From the NCBI RefSeq assembly GCF_904846055.1, contig NZ_CAJGYV010000001.1, forward strand, positions 1 through 64,000: a stretch of 64,000 bases of DNA. Reading direction: 5' to 3'. Under the pieces are notes generated by a model. That model saw only the letters and a list, made by a program, of their open reading frames with translations. It did not search any database and had not been told where the DNA came from. The translations under genes were made by a program, and so were the position numbers. Source of the DNA: Psychrobacter ciconiae. GTDB lineage: Bacteria; Pseudomonadota; Gammaproteobacteria; Pseudomonadales; Moraxellaceae. Positions 6,679 through 15,616 of this stretch are shown here, in pieces; within the stretch, counting starts at the first letter, position 1; every line of letters starts with the position of its first letter.

Positions 6679-9543
6679 ATGGAAAATAACAACATCGCAA
6701 CTGTCCAACCTCAAACGGCAGGTACTCAGCCCAGTGAGCGCGACATCAATGTCCTTTATATCGCAAGCGAGTTTGCCCAACGAATCTGGGAGTCAAAAAC
6801 GGTCTCGTGTCAGACGTTTTTACGCAGTTATCCGCTGAATCAAACGTTAACTCGCCAGCAAATTGATGATTTAATTCAAGATTATACTTTAGATGACAAT
6901 TATCAGCAGCTTGATGAAGCAGGGGTGATGAAAGGGCTTCGGCAGCTGCGAAAGTTGTTGATGATGCGCTGGATTTGGCAAGATGCGCTTGGCAATATTA
7001 GCCTTGAGAAATTAACGGATGAATTGTCAGACTTTGCTGATGGCTGCATCATTTTTGCAAAAAATTATACTTATCAGACGCTTATTAAGCAGTACGGCAA
7101 GCCTTATTTTATCAATGAAAAAGGCAAGCGTGTTCTTGATGACTTAGCCGTCATTGCCATGGGGAAGCTTGGTGCTTATGAGCTCAATTTATCAAGCGAC
7201 ATCGATTTGATTTTGGTTCATCAAGGTCGCGGAGACACCGATGGCGATAAGGCGTTTGGCACGCGCAGTATCGATAACAAGCGCTTTATGACGCGCTGGG
7301 GTCAAGGGATTATCAAGCTGCTTGATAGCTGCACGGCAGATGGCTTTGTATTTCGGGTCGATATGCGCTTAAGACCTTGGGGCGAGGGCAGTGATTTGGC
7401 GATTCATTTGGCAGCCCTGCAAAAATACTTTTGCAATCATGGTCGGGCTTGGGAGCGCTTTGCTTGGCTCAAAGCTCGTGTGGTCGGTCAAGTTAACCCT
7501 AAATTCTGCGAAGAGCTGCAAGCGCTGATTAAGCCGTTTGTGTTTCGCTATTACGTGGACTATAGTGCGTTTTCGGCGCTTCGTGAGATGAAGTCGTTAA
7601 TTCAAAACCAAGTGCTTCAGCGTGAGGATTTGGACAATATTAAGCTTGGGGCAGGCGGTATTCGCGACATTGAATTTATCGTTCAGGCGTTTCAGCTGAT
7701 TTATGGCGGTCGACATCCACAACTTCAAATCAAAGCTTGCCTTGAGGCGATGTCAGCGCTTAACGAGCTTGATTATTTAGATAAAGCGACTTTTGAGCAG
7801 CTTGCTGCCGCTTATCAGTTTTTGCGCCGCCTTGAGCACGCCATTCAAGCGATTAATGACCAACAATCACAGCGATTGCCGCAAGATGACAAATGGCAGC
7901 ACAATTTGGCGATGACGCTTGGCTTTGAGGATTGGCAAGCGCTGCTAAGCTGCCTTGATGAGCATCGCCACAATGTCAGCGTGCCGTTTAATAAAATGGT
8001 CACTGAGCGTAAAATTCCGGATGACGAAACGGTCGATGTGGATAATAAAAACGAGCAGCCCGAAAAGCTCAACGACATTTTAACCGAAAATAACCGTGAG
8101 CGCCTTGAGCGGTTTCTACAGTCAAAGATGGTCAAAAGCTTAAGCCCCGAGGCAAAATCGCGCCTTGATGCTGCGTATCCGGTGATTGTTCATGCGCTAT
8201 TGTCTCAGCCTGAGCCAATGCTGGTTAATACCGCCTTACCAAGGCTGATCGATTTGTTAGAAGCCATTTGTCGCCGCTCGATTTATTTGGTGATGATTGC
8301 CGAAAACCCGAACGCCACCAAAGCGCTGATTCCGATGCTCTCAGCCAGCCCTTGGATTGCCAATGAGCTGGCACGCTATCCGGTGCTGCTTGACACTTTT
8401 TTGCAGCAGCGTTACCGGCATCTGCCAGATAAGATTGAACTTCGCAATATTTTACGCCAACAACTGCTTCGCGTTGAGCCAAATGACGAAGAAGGGCTGC
8501 TTAGCGTGCTGCGATTGTTCAAAAAAAATCAGGTATTAGCCGTTGCCGCAAGTGATGTTTTGGCGGAGCGCCCGATTATGAAAGTGTCGGATTCATTGAC
8601 TTATATTGCCGAGGTGGTGCTTGAGGCTACCCTTGAGCGCGCCTTTAGTGAGCTGGTCAGGCGTTACGGCTATCCGATTGGCAAAGATGGCGATCCGGTC
8701 ACCGAAGCTGATTGCGGTTTTGCCATCATTGGTTACGGCAAGCTTGGTGGTCTTGAGATGTCCTACTCATCCGACTTGGATTTGGTGTTTTTGCACAAAA
8801 TAAAAGAGCAGGGCATGACCACCGGAGAAACGTCAGTTAGCGGGATGAAATTTGCCGCCCGCCTTGCCCAAAAACTCATGACCTATCTGAATACCCAAAC
8901 CCGCGACGGCCGCGCTTATGAGGTGGACATGCGCCTTAGACCCTCAGGAAACGCGGGGATGATGGTGGTATCTTGCCACGCGTTTGAAACCTATCAATTA
9001 GAAAAAGCGTGGTCTTGGGAGCATCAAGCATTGGTTCGCGCCCGCGCCATTTGCGGTGACAGACGGGTGACTGCGCGCTTTTGTGACATTCGCCGCCGCG
9101 TCCTTGCACTGCCAAGAACCCTTGATGATGTTCGCAGTAATGTCACCCACATGCGCCTAAAAATGCAAACCCATTTAGGAACGCCGCAAGCGGCTCAAGT
9201 TGCCGGCAAGTTTCATTTAAAACAAGACGCTGGCGGCATCGTTGATATTGAATTTTTGGCGCAATTTGCGGTATTGGCTTACAGTCATAAGCATTTAAGC
9301 TTGACCAAATGGAGCGACAATGTGCGTATTTTTGAGGAAGCAGCGCTTTTGAATATTTGGTCAAAGCAAGTTTGCCAAGATTTAACCGATGCTTATTTAA
9401 GGCTTCGCGCCGCCATTCATCAGCTTGCCCTTGCCGAGCAGTCACTTTTGGTGGACGAGGTTCATTGGGCGCAAACTCGGGCTTTGGTTCAAGACCAATG
9501 GCAGCACCTCATGGGCGTTTCTGACATGAATAATCTATCATAA
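6679..9543 (+). CDS. glnE: Bifunctional glutamine synthetase adenylyltransferase/adenylyl-removing enzyme
   Basis: GlnE attaches AMP to glutamine synthetase and removes it again, under control of PII, matching glutamine synthesis to nitrogen supply. The 954 residues are the normal length. Both nucleotidyltransferase domains are intact: the N-terminal adenylyl-removing domain with GKLGAYELNLSSDIDLILVH and the C-terminal adenylyltransferase domain with GYGKLGGLEMSYSSDLDLVFLH, each followed by a GGIRDIEF- or GGIVDIEF-type motif. A charged linker near residues 450-475 separates the halves. The second ATG (6679) is used because the first, at 6674, is out of frame. Confidence 0.96.
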   Translation: MENNNIATVQPQTAGTQPSERDINVLYIASEFAQRIWESKTVSCQTFLRSYPLNQTLTRQQIDDLIQDYTLDDNYQQLDEAGVMKGLRQLRKLLMMRWIWQDALGNISLEKLTDELSDFADGCIIFAKNYTYQTLIKQYGKPYFINEKGKRVLDDLAVIAMGKLGAYELNLSSDIDLILVHQGRGDTDGDKAFGTRSIDNKRFMTRWGQGIIKLLDSCTADGFVFRVDMRLRPWGEGSDLAIHLAALQKYFCNHGRAWERFAWLKARVVGQVNPKFCEELQALIKPFVFRYYVDYSAFSALREMKSLIQNQVLQREDLDNIKLGAGGIRDIEFIVQAFQLIYGGRHPQLQIKACLEAMSALNELDYLDKATFEQLAAAYQFLRRLEHAIQAINDQQSQRLPQDDKWQHNLAMTLGFEDWQALLSCLDEHRHNVSVPFNKMVTERKIPDDETVDVDNKNEQPEKLNDILTENNRERLERFLQSKMVKSLSPEAKSRLDAAYPVIVHALLSQPEPMLVNTALPRLIDLLEAICRRSIYLVMIAENPNATKALIPMLSASPWIANELARYPVLLDTFLQQRYRHLPDKIELRNILRQQLLRVEPNDEEGLLSVLRLFKKNQVLAVAASDVLAERPIMKVSDSLTYIAEVVLEATLERAFSELVRRYGYPIGKDGDPVTEADCGFAIIGYGKLGGLEMSYSSDLDLVFLHKIKEQGMTTGETSVSGMKFAARLAQKLMTYLNTQTRDGRAYEVDMRLRPSGNAGMMVVSCHAFETYQLEKAWSWEHQALVRARAICGDRRVTARFCDIRRRVLALPRTLDDVRSNVTHMRLKMQTHLGTPQAAQVAGKFHLKQDAGGIVDIEFLAQFAVLAYSHKHLSLTKWSDNVRIFEEAALLNIWSKQVCQDLTDAYLRLRAAIHQLALAEQSLLVDEVHWAQTRALVQDQWQHLMGVSDMNNLS

Positions 9544-9645
9544 CGCACAGGTGGGCGATAATTTGTAAAAATAGACCGCGTTAACTTGCATAAATAAAAG
9601 CCTTATGCCTTAAAACTAAAAGAATGCAATTTTTTGAAAGGTCAG

Positions 9646-9654
9646 TGCTATAAT
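9646..9654 (+). promoter_or_regulatory. Extended -10 promoter of ilvE
   Basis: TGCTATAAT matches the extended -10 consensus (TGn plus TATAAT) exactly. It lies about 75 bases upstream of the ilvE ATG, in the spacer after glnE. Confidence 0.6.
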
Positions 9655-9729
9655 CACCATCACGCATTAAAATAATGCCTTATTTTTTTTAACCCAAACG
9701 ACAATTTGCTTTAATAAAAGGATTAACCC

Positions 9730-10659
9730 ATGAACATGGCAACACAGCAAGGCAAGCTTTGGATGAATGGCGACATCATCGACCAGCCAGAGGCCAAAAT
9801 CCACGTTTTAACCCACAGCTTGCATTATGGCATGGCCGTGTTTGAAGGCGTTCGTGCGTACCAAACTGCGGACAACCGTACCGCCATTTTTCGCTTAAAG
9901 GAGCACACCGAGCGCCTTTTAGGCTCTGCCAAAATCTTTCAAATGGACGTGCCATTTAACGCCCAAGAGTTAGAGGACGCCCAAAAAGAAATCGTGAAGC
10001 AAAACGGTTTGGCTGAAGCCTATATCCGTCCACTGATTTGGGTTGGTGCCGAAAAGCTAGGTCTTTCTTCACGTGGCAACAGCATCAATGCCATGGTTGC
10101 TGCTTGGCATTGGGGTGCGTACCTTGGCGAAGAGGGCATCAAAAACGGCATCCGCGTCAAAACTTCATCATACACCCACCACTTGCCCAACGTCACCATG
10201 TGTAAGGCCAAAGCATCGAGCAACTATCCGGTGTCGATCATGGCAAACCAAGAAGTCACCCGCCACGGTTATGACGAAGCCATTTTGATGGACCCGCAAG
10301 GCTACGTTTGCCAAGGCTCAGGTGAAAACTTATTTTTAGTAAAAAATGGCGAGCTGCATACTCCCGATTTGGCAGGCGGTGCGCTTGATGGCATTACCCG
10401 CCGAACCATCATCCAGTTTGCTGATGATTTAGGAATCAAAGTCGTTGAGCGTCGAATCACTCGCGACGAGTTTTACTTAGCTGATGAAATCTTTATGACC
10501 GGAACGGCAGCTGAAGTCACCCCAATCCGCGAATATGATGACCGCGTGATTGGGAACGGCGGTCGCGGCGAGCTAACCGAACAGCTTCAAAGCCTGTATT
10601 TTGACGTGGTTCATGGTCGCAACGACAACTACATGGACTGGCTCAGTTTTATTGACTAA
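9730..10659 (+). CDS. ilvE: Branched-chain amino acid aminotransferase
   Basis: A fold-type IV PLP aminotransferase that makes the last step to Leu, Ile and Val (and the reverse) with glutamate/2-oxoglutarate. The 309-residue length is typical. HSLHYGMAVFEGVRAY and MCKAKASSNYP are present; Lys161 is the likely PLP-binding residue. These are followed by RHGYDEAILMD, QGSGENLFLV and TGTAAEVTPI, the standard order for IlvE. An AAAGGA ribosome-binding site precedes ATGAACATGGC. The gene has its own promoter and terminator, so it is probably monocistronic. Confidence 0.95.
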   Translation: MNMATQQGKLWMNGDIIDQPEAKIHVLTHSLHYGMAVFEGVRAYQTADNRTAIFRLKEHTERLLGSAKIFQMDVPFNAQELEDAQKEIVKQNGLAEAYIRPLIWVGAEKLGLSSRGNSINAMVAAWHWGAYLGEEGIKNGIRVKTSSYTHHLPNVTMCKAKASSNYPVSIMANQEVTRHGYDEAILMDPQGYVCQGSGENLFLVKNGELHTPDLAGGALDGITRRTIIQFADDLGIKVVERRITRDEFYLADEIFMTGTAAEVTPIREYDDRVIGNGGRGELTEQLQSLYFDVVHGRNDNYMDWLSFID

Positions 10660-10696
10660 GTCTATTGCTTTGATAAACTACAAAAAGACAAACCAT

Positions 10697-10726
10697 AAAA
10701 AGCTAAGATTCGTCTTGGCTTTTTTT
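10697..10726 (+). terminator. Terminator of ilvE with a UUCG tetraloop
   Basis: A 12-base stem (AAAAAGCTAAGA paired with TCTTGGCTTTTT, one G-T pair) closed by TTCG and followed by T residues, 38 bp after the ilvE stop. Confidence 0.88.
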
Positions 10727-10873
10727 GTGGTCAAACCATTAATAAAGGTTACGAAATCAAAATCCCTTTACCTATTGAAACGCATGACATACAGACAGCG
10801 CGGTCATTACCTTTTATTCTTAATGAGCACTCAACCAACAATAACAACTAATAACAACTTAAGAGGTAATATC

Positions 10874-11320
10874 ATGAGTCAGAATAACCAAAACGAAAAT
10901 GACAAGAAAAAAGACGACAACACCACTGACACCGCAACAAAGCATAACAATAACCAAGATAATACTTCTGACAAGTCTAATAAAAAAGACAGCAACAGCA
11001 GCAATGATACCGGCAATAAAAATGCTGATGCGAAAGATAAGTCAGCCAACAACGCCGATAACAAATCGGATGACAAAGACAAAAAAGACAACCAGTCAAA
11101 AGACGATAAGTCCGATGATAAAAGCGGTGATAGCGATAAAGATGGCGATGACGATTCGTTAACCACAGCAGATGTTGCTGATAAAGCTAAAAAAGTCATA
11201 GGAACTGTTGCTGACAAAGCTGCAGATCTTATGGAGTCGGCTTCGAAAAAAATTAAAGAAGTGCGTGACGATGCCAAAGACTCAAGTAAAGACGATGACA
11301 AAGGGGATAAAAACGCCTAA
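10874..11320 (+). CDS. Highly charged, probably disordered hydrophilic protein
   Basis: A 148-residue protein made almost entirely of Asp, Lys, Asn and Ser up to about residue 95, with no hydrophobic core and no signal peptide. Residues about 97-135 differ: LTTADVADKAKKVIGTVAD and the following ADLMESASKKIKEV form an amphipathic alanine/lysine helix of the kind seen in LEA-like or hydrophilin stress proteins. The frame is open further upstream into ilvE, but AGAGG eight bases before ATGAGTCAG marks the start. It has its own terminator. I recognise no named family; a role in osmotic, freezing or drying stress is inference from composition. Confidence 0.75.
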   Translation: MSQNNQNENDKKKDDNTTDTATKHNNNQDNTSDKSNKKDSNSSNDTGNKNADAKDKSANNADNKSDDKDKKDNQSKDDKSDDKSGDSDKDGDDDSLTTADVADKAKKVIGTVADKAADLMESASKKIKEVRDDAKDSSKDDDKGDKNA

Positions 11321-11340
11321 TTTGGTATTCATCCTTTAAT

Positions 11341-11370
11341 AAAAAAGCCTTGCAATTGCAGGGCTTTTTT
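11341..11370. terminator. Strong bidirectional terminator
   Basis: A 30-base perfect hairpin: AAAAAAGCC then TTGC, loop AATT, and the complementary GCAGGGCTTTTTT. It lies between the charged protein gene and the converging deacetylase gene and can serve both. Confidence 0.9.
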
Positions 11371-11411
11371 TATTGTGGGGCATTATTTTTTAAACTAAGT
11401 GGCAAGTAGAG

Positions 11412-12371
11412 TTAGGCGGCAAGTTCCGACCACTTTACCAATCGAACTTGATAATCTTCTAACAATTGCTCAAATTCATAGCTCATAAGCCAAGCAAATT
11501 CACGTTCGCGAGCGGCTTTGATTTCATCTTGCCAATCATGACCCGCAACTGCCGGATGGCACATAATCAGCGTCGTGACGATATTTCGGGGCAGTCCAAG
11601 CGGCACGGAATGAATGGGCGGAGTTGTGCTTCCGTACTGAGCATACGTGCCGCGTGGCTCAAGGTCGGGCTGACACATATGCAGCCCTGCCGCCAAATAA
11701 TTGGTGGTGGGCGCGGCGCTTAGCCATTGTTGCCAAAGGGCTTCGAGCTCATCGCGATTTGCATCAAAGTCATAAACGCCGGCAAAGTAATCATTGGTTT
11801 TAACCTGCTGCTGCGCGCAAAGCCGCTGCCAAGCCTTGCCGCCCAAACGATAGATGATTTGCGATTTGGCATCGCGAATCAAAGGCGTGGTCACCCGCGC
11901 ACTTGACAAATTTTCAGCGCCATAGCGGGAGGTAATTTCGTCAATTAAACATTGGCGAATCGTTGGCAGCTGATGGACGTGCTGATGACCGTCAACAAAT
12001 ACAGGAGCTTTATTAAACGTGGTCTCAAAGGCATCAAATTGCTGTTTGATGGCGTCCGTGACCGCCGCTTTATTCAGCTGCCTTGCATAGCTTGCCGTGA
12101 TTAACGCCGGAAGCGGACGCTTAAGGGACGTCGGAAAAATACCCGTAAAATCCAAATGCAGCCCGATATCAACTTTGACCTCACGAAGCGACTGTACCTC
12201 ATCTGCCGATACCGTCCCACCCGCCATAAAACTTGTCGCTCCAATAAGACCGCGACCAGCTAGGCGTATCACCGCTTGATTTATGGCAGGGGACAACCCT
12301 AAATCATCGACATTAATAATAATGGCGCGACCGGCGTCTTTTTTTTCTTGTAAATTTGTAGTATTAGTCAT
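11412..12371 (-). CDS. naxD: YdjC/ChbG family carbohydrate deacetylase, NaxD-like
   Basis: A metal-dependent sugar de-N-acetylase of the YdjC/ChbG superfamily, 319 residues. NVDDLGLS (adjacent Asp residues) and FVDGHQHVHQLP (the HxxH metal site) are intact. Its neighbours are a GT2 lipid-sugar synthase, a GtrA-like membrane protein and a PMT-type transferase. In Francisella and Acinetobacter, a YdjC deacetylase in such company (NaxD) converts GalNAc-undecaprenyl phosphate to the free amine before transfer to lipid A; I infer the same here. The start at 12371 overlaps the end of the previous gene by 8 bp. Alternatively it may act on another acetylated amino sugar. Confidence 0.8.
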   Translation of the reverse strand: MTNTTNLQEKKDAGRAIIINVDDLGLSPAINQAVIRLAGRGLIGATSFMAGGTVSADEVQSLREVKVDIGLHLDFTGIFPTSLKRPLPALITASYARQLNKAAVTDAIKQQFDAFETTFNKAPVFVDGHQHVHQLPTIRQCLIDEITSRYGAENLSSARVTTPLIRDAKSQIIYRLGGKAWQRLCAQQQVKTNDYFAGVYDFDANRDELEALWQQWLSAAPTTNYLAAGLHMCQPDLEPRGTYAQYGSTTPPIHSVPLGLPRNIVTTLIMCHPAVAGHDWQDEIKAAREREFAWLMSYEFEQLLEDYQVRLVKWSELAA

Positions 12372-12960
12372 GATTAAAGGCCCAAAATTTACCCAGAGCA
12401 AAAGTCATTACCGTAATGATGCCGGTGACCACCAACCAAATCAGCGGGTAGTGTTGCGTTCCAAAGTAGTAAAGCAAGGTCATAAATAGTGCCTGATTGA
12501 CCAAAAAGCCTAACGCTGAACTGGCAAACCACTTGATCAACGCGTGAAGTGGCGAGGTTTTTTTAGTTGAAAATGACGGCTTGGTAATGACGCCTTGATA
12601 TAACAAAAAGGTGCAATCGCTTAGGTGATGACGTTGATTATTATTGTTGATAGTGCCGCAAGGGGCGCGGCGTAAGATGTCAGGATAAAGACAGCAATCG
12701 CCTTTATTGATGATATTGTTGCCGTTATTTGTTTGGCTGTCAAGTAGGGCAGCGGTTGGCTTAAACGTTAAATGAAAATGCCCCAAAAAGCTGACGCCAA
12801 ACGCCATAAAAAACGCACCAACGTTTGCCAATGCAGGTGTCATATCTAGCACGCTTACCAAAACAATCAGGGCGACAAAGTGTACCGCTGCAGCTGTCGC
12901 CCCAACGATTAAAAACAACAGAGCTTGACTTGGGGCTTTAATGGGCAAAGCTTTCATCAT
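12364..12960 (-). CDS. GtrA-like membrane protein with a large loop insertion
   Basis: A 198-residue protein of the GtrA family, four-helix membrane proteins thought to flip undecaprenyl-phosphate sugars. Helices lie at about residues 12-34, 42-62, 140-162 and 170-190, with the family-typical FLGHFHLTFK and, at the end, GKFWAFNHD. Most family members are about 130-150 residues. The excess is a polar insert at about residues 68-137, rich in Asn and with four Cys, between helices 2 and 3. It starts in an ATGA overlap with the upstream GT2 gene and overlaps the deacetylase by 8 bp. Confidence 0.8.
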   Translation of the reverse strand: MMKALPIKAPSQALLFLIVGATAAAVHFVALIVLVSVLDMTPALANVGAFFMAFGVSFLGHFHLTFKPTAALLDSQTNNGNNIINKGDCCLYPDILRRAPCGTINNNNQRHHLSDCTFLLYQGVITKPSFSTKKTSPLHALIKWFASSALGFLVNQALFMTLLYYFGTQHYPLIWLVVTGIITVMTFALGKFWAFNHD

Positions 12961-14000
12961 AGGCGGTGGGCACTATCAATAGGTGGCAAAAAATCGTCTT
13001 TTTTTATTGCCAAGTCTTCGCTGCTGATGGTCTCAGTCACTAAATAAAGCGGTCGCTGCTTGACCTCCTCGTACAGCCTGCCAATGTATTCACCAATGAC
13101 GCCGAGGCAAACCAACTGAATTCCCGTTGAAAACATAATCCCTGCCGCAACAGTCGCCCAACCCGCCACATCACTGCCAAACAGCAACGTATCAATAACA
13201 ATAAATAGCCCGTATAAAAATGCAAATAATGATACTAAAAATCCCACTCGAGAAATCAGCCGCAACGGCTTTTGGGAAAATGACGTAATCCCAACAAGCG
13301 CCAACTCAAATAAGCTGCCGTAATTAAACTTACTCTCGCCCATATCGCGACTGTCGGCGGTGAATGGCAAATAGACCGTATTAAAACCCACCCAAGCATA
13401 AAGTCCTTTCATAAACCGCTGCCGTTCAGGAAGTGCCCGCAAGGCCTTGACCACCTTTTGATTCATCACCCGAAAGTCGCCGGCATTAGGGCGAATCTCA
13501 TAGCGCTGACCGTCTTGGATAAAGTGATAAAAGCCACTTTTAAAGGCGCGCGCAAGCTTACTTTCACTTGGGCGATCAGCTTGGATGCCAGCGACCATGT
13601 CGACATCCGTATTTTCAATCATCGACAGCATCTGCTTAAGCACCGAAAGCGGATGCTGACCATCGGCATCAATCATGGCAATAATCTTGCCCTGAGCGGC
13701 GTCTATTCCCGCGCTTAAAGCAGGCTCTTTGCCAAAGTTTCGTGACAATCGCAGCAATTTAAGTGTGGTATTGCGCGGAAGATTTGGGATAGCGTTTTCG
13801 ATGACCTCGACCAGCTCATCACGGCTGCCATCATCGATAATGACAATCTCATAGCTTTTAAAGCTTGTTGGCGATTGATAATCGGCAGGCAAGCTTAGCG
13901 TTTGAGTAAATTCAAAAACTTGCGGCAAAAACAGCTGTAGCGCCTGAGCATCATTATAAGCGGGCATGATAATCGACAAATAAGGCGGCGACTCACTCAT
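12957..14000 (-). CDS. GT2 undecaprenyl-phosphate sugar transferase (GtrB/ArnC/FlmF-like)
   Basis: Predicted to move a sugar from its nucleotide form to undecaprenyl phosphate on the inner face of the membrane. The 347 residues open with PPYLSIIMPAYND, then IVIIDDGSRDE and MIDADGQHP (the DxD metal site), and end with two transmembrane helices (about residues 240-300), as in GtrB and ArnC. A longer reading frame reaches 14099, but MSESPPYL at 14000 is where the GT2 domain starts and avoids most of the overlap with the upstream gene. It is translationally coupled to the GtrA-like gene. The sugar is unknown; GalNAc is possible if the cluster works as in Francisella. Confidence 0.85.
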   Translation of the reverse strand: MSESPPYLSIIMPAYNDAQALQLFLPQVFEFTQTLSLPADYQSPTSFKSYEIVIIDDGSRDELVEVIENAIPNLPRNTTLKLLRLSRNFGKEPALSAGIDAAQGKIIAMIDADGQHPLSVLKQMLSMIENTDVDMVAGIQADRPSESKLARAFKSGFYHFIQDGQRYEIRPNAGDFRVMNQKVVKALRALPERQRFMKGLYAWVGFNTVYLPFTADSRDMGESKFNYGSLFELALVGITSFSQKPLRLISRVGFLVSLFAFLYGLFIVIDTLLFGSDVAGWATVAAGIMFSTGIQLVCLGVIGEYIGRLYEEVKQRPLYLVTETISSEDLAIKKDDFLPPIDSAHRL

Positions 14001-14062
14001 GAAAAAACTCGTGACACAAAAAAATAAAGAATAAAAAAGCGGCTCGTCATGGTAAAAATAGA

Positions 14063-15616
14063 TTATTTTAAACAGCGGCTTGGCACAAAAGCGACCCAAT
14101 CAATAATCAGCGGCGACTTAGCTTTTGGATCACGCCAAGCAATTTGCCATTGACCTTGCTGTTTGATGAGCTGATTGGATGGAGTGTTAAGCAAATTGTT
14201 ATCAAAACTGTTTGCAAAATCGGCATTGTCAATGACGGATAATTCTTGCAGTAAGGGCAACTCAACCTCATCGCCGTTTTGCCAAATGACAAGCGTACCA
14301 TGATTTTGCAGGCGTTGGGAAGTCATCCACGGCGAATGAGCGGCAGGTCCTGAAATCATTTGCGACGGAAACCCCAAATTCATTGCCACAAGTGATCCAA
14401 GCCAGCGATCACCCGACACGCTGTCCATTGAACAATTGCTGATCGATTGCCAAGTTGCTTGGGCTTGATCAGCGATGGCTTGCTCGGACCACTGCATCCG
14501 TGAGGGTTTATGACGCAGCTTATCGCCAGCGCCCACATAAACCAGCATCAATACGGTAACCAATGCTAACCAAACAAACAGCGCTCGGGGTAGCTTTTTT
14601 AACGCCGCTGCCTGCGCGCTTGGGGCGATAAACGATACCGCAAGTAGCCCTGACAGCGCCCACATCGGGCTGCCCCACATATCGCGAAGTCCCAATCCAA
14701 AAACAAGACTGAGCACCACCAAAACAGCAACTGGCGCGGCCCAAAGATACCAAATTAGAGCAAGCTCTTTTGACAGTTGATTTTGATAATCTTTCAATTT
14801 CAAAAGCGACTTATAAGACAGCAGGAGCATGATAATAAGCGGAATGTGAGCCGTGATTTGCGCGCCAACAAAACGAAGCCAGCTTAAATGACCGCCGAGG
14901 ATTCCTGACATTTCGTCCGCTTCCTCTGAGCGCGCACTGGCATAAGTGAGCGGCAGCCAGTCATGAGTGATGAGCCAATACAAATGCGGTGAAAATACGG
15001 CAACCATCACAGCAGCGCTTAGCCAAGGATAAGGCCTTTTTAATAGTGACCACTGTTTTGGCAGCAATAAATAAATTGCCATAGGAATGAGTAAAAAAAT
15101 CACCGGATATTTGGTGAGCATCCCCAAACCACCGATAACCCCGAATAATAACCAATCTGAAAGCTTACCGCGCGTCACCGAGTTATAAAAGGTTAAGTAC
15201 AGCCCCGCCCAAATCGGAAATTGCGCCACATTATGGTTAAACTCTAAACTTGGATAACTGTAATACAGCACCGCTAGCGTCAAAATGCTGCCTAAAAATG
15301 CCAAATCTTGCGATAACACTTTGCGACCAAGCTGATAGACCAAAACCAGTGTCAAAATGACATAAAGCTGGCTGAGCAGATAAGGTCCAACATGACCAAA
15401 AAGCTGATAAAAGCTAAACAGCACCCAAGAGGAGAAGGGCGGGTGTTTATAATAGCCTAGTTGCCATTCACTGCCCCAGTTGATGCCCTCACCAACATCA
15501 ATAGGAACACTGCTGGCAAGAAATGCTGGGGCGATGGACCAGATAAGAAAATAAGCTAACAAAAAATAAGTCAGCTTAATAAAATTTGGCGATTGATGAC
15601 TAAAAATTTTTTTCAT
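14063..15616 (-). CDS. PMT_2 family glycosyltransferase (ArnT/FlmK-like)
   Basis: A 517-residue GT-C fold membrane enzyme of the ArnT/PMT_2 type, which takes a sugar from undecaprenyl phosphate in the periplasm and attaches it to lipid A or another acceptor. The first helix ends at about residue 35 and is followed by VDVGEG-like SVPIDVGEGINWG and YYKHPPFSSW, which holds the luminal acidic and aromatic residues typical of the first periplasmic loop. About ten more helices follow to residue 365, then a soluble periplasmic C-terminal part. It overlaps the upstream gene by one base (TAATG). Together with the three genes downstream it forms a complete lipid-linked sugar cassette. Confidence 0.82.
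   Translation of the reverse strand: MKKIFSHQSPNFIKLTYFLLAYFLIWSIAPAFLASSVPIDVGEGINWGSEWQLGYYKHPPFSSWVLFSFYQLFGHVGPYLLSQLYVILTLVLVYQLGRKVLSQDLAFLGSILTLAVLYYSYPSLEFNHNVAQFPIWAGLYLTFYNSVTRGKLSDWLLFGVIGGLGMLTKYPVIFLLIPMAIYLLLPKQWSLLKRPYPWLSAAVMVAVFSPHLYWLITHDWLPLTYASARSEEADEMSGILGGHLSWLRFVGAQITAHIPLIIMLLLSYKSLLKLKDYQNQLSKELALIWYLWAAPVAVLVVLSLVFGLGLRDMWGSPMWALSGLLAVSFIAPSAQAAALKKLPRALFVWLALVTVLMLVYVGAGDKLRHKPSRMQWSEQAIADQAQATWQSISNCSMDSVSGDRWLGSLVAMNLGFPSQMISGPAAHSPWMTSQRLQNHGTLVIWQNGDEVELPLLQELSVIDNADFANSFDNNLLNTPSNQLIKQQGQWQIAWRDPKAKSPLIIDWVAFVPSRCLK

Noticed and set aside
10601..10873. N-terminal extension of the charged protein into ilvE
   Set aside because: The frame is open by chance through the ilvE end and terminator; the ribosome-binding site marks the ATG at 10874.
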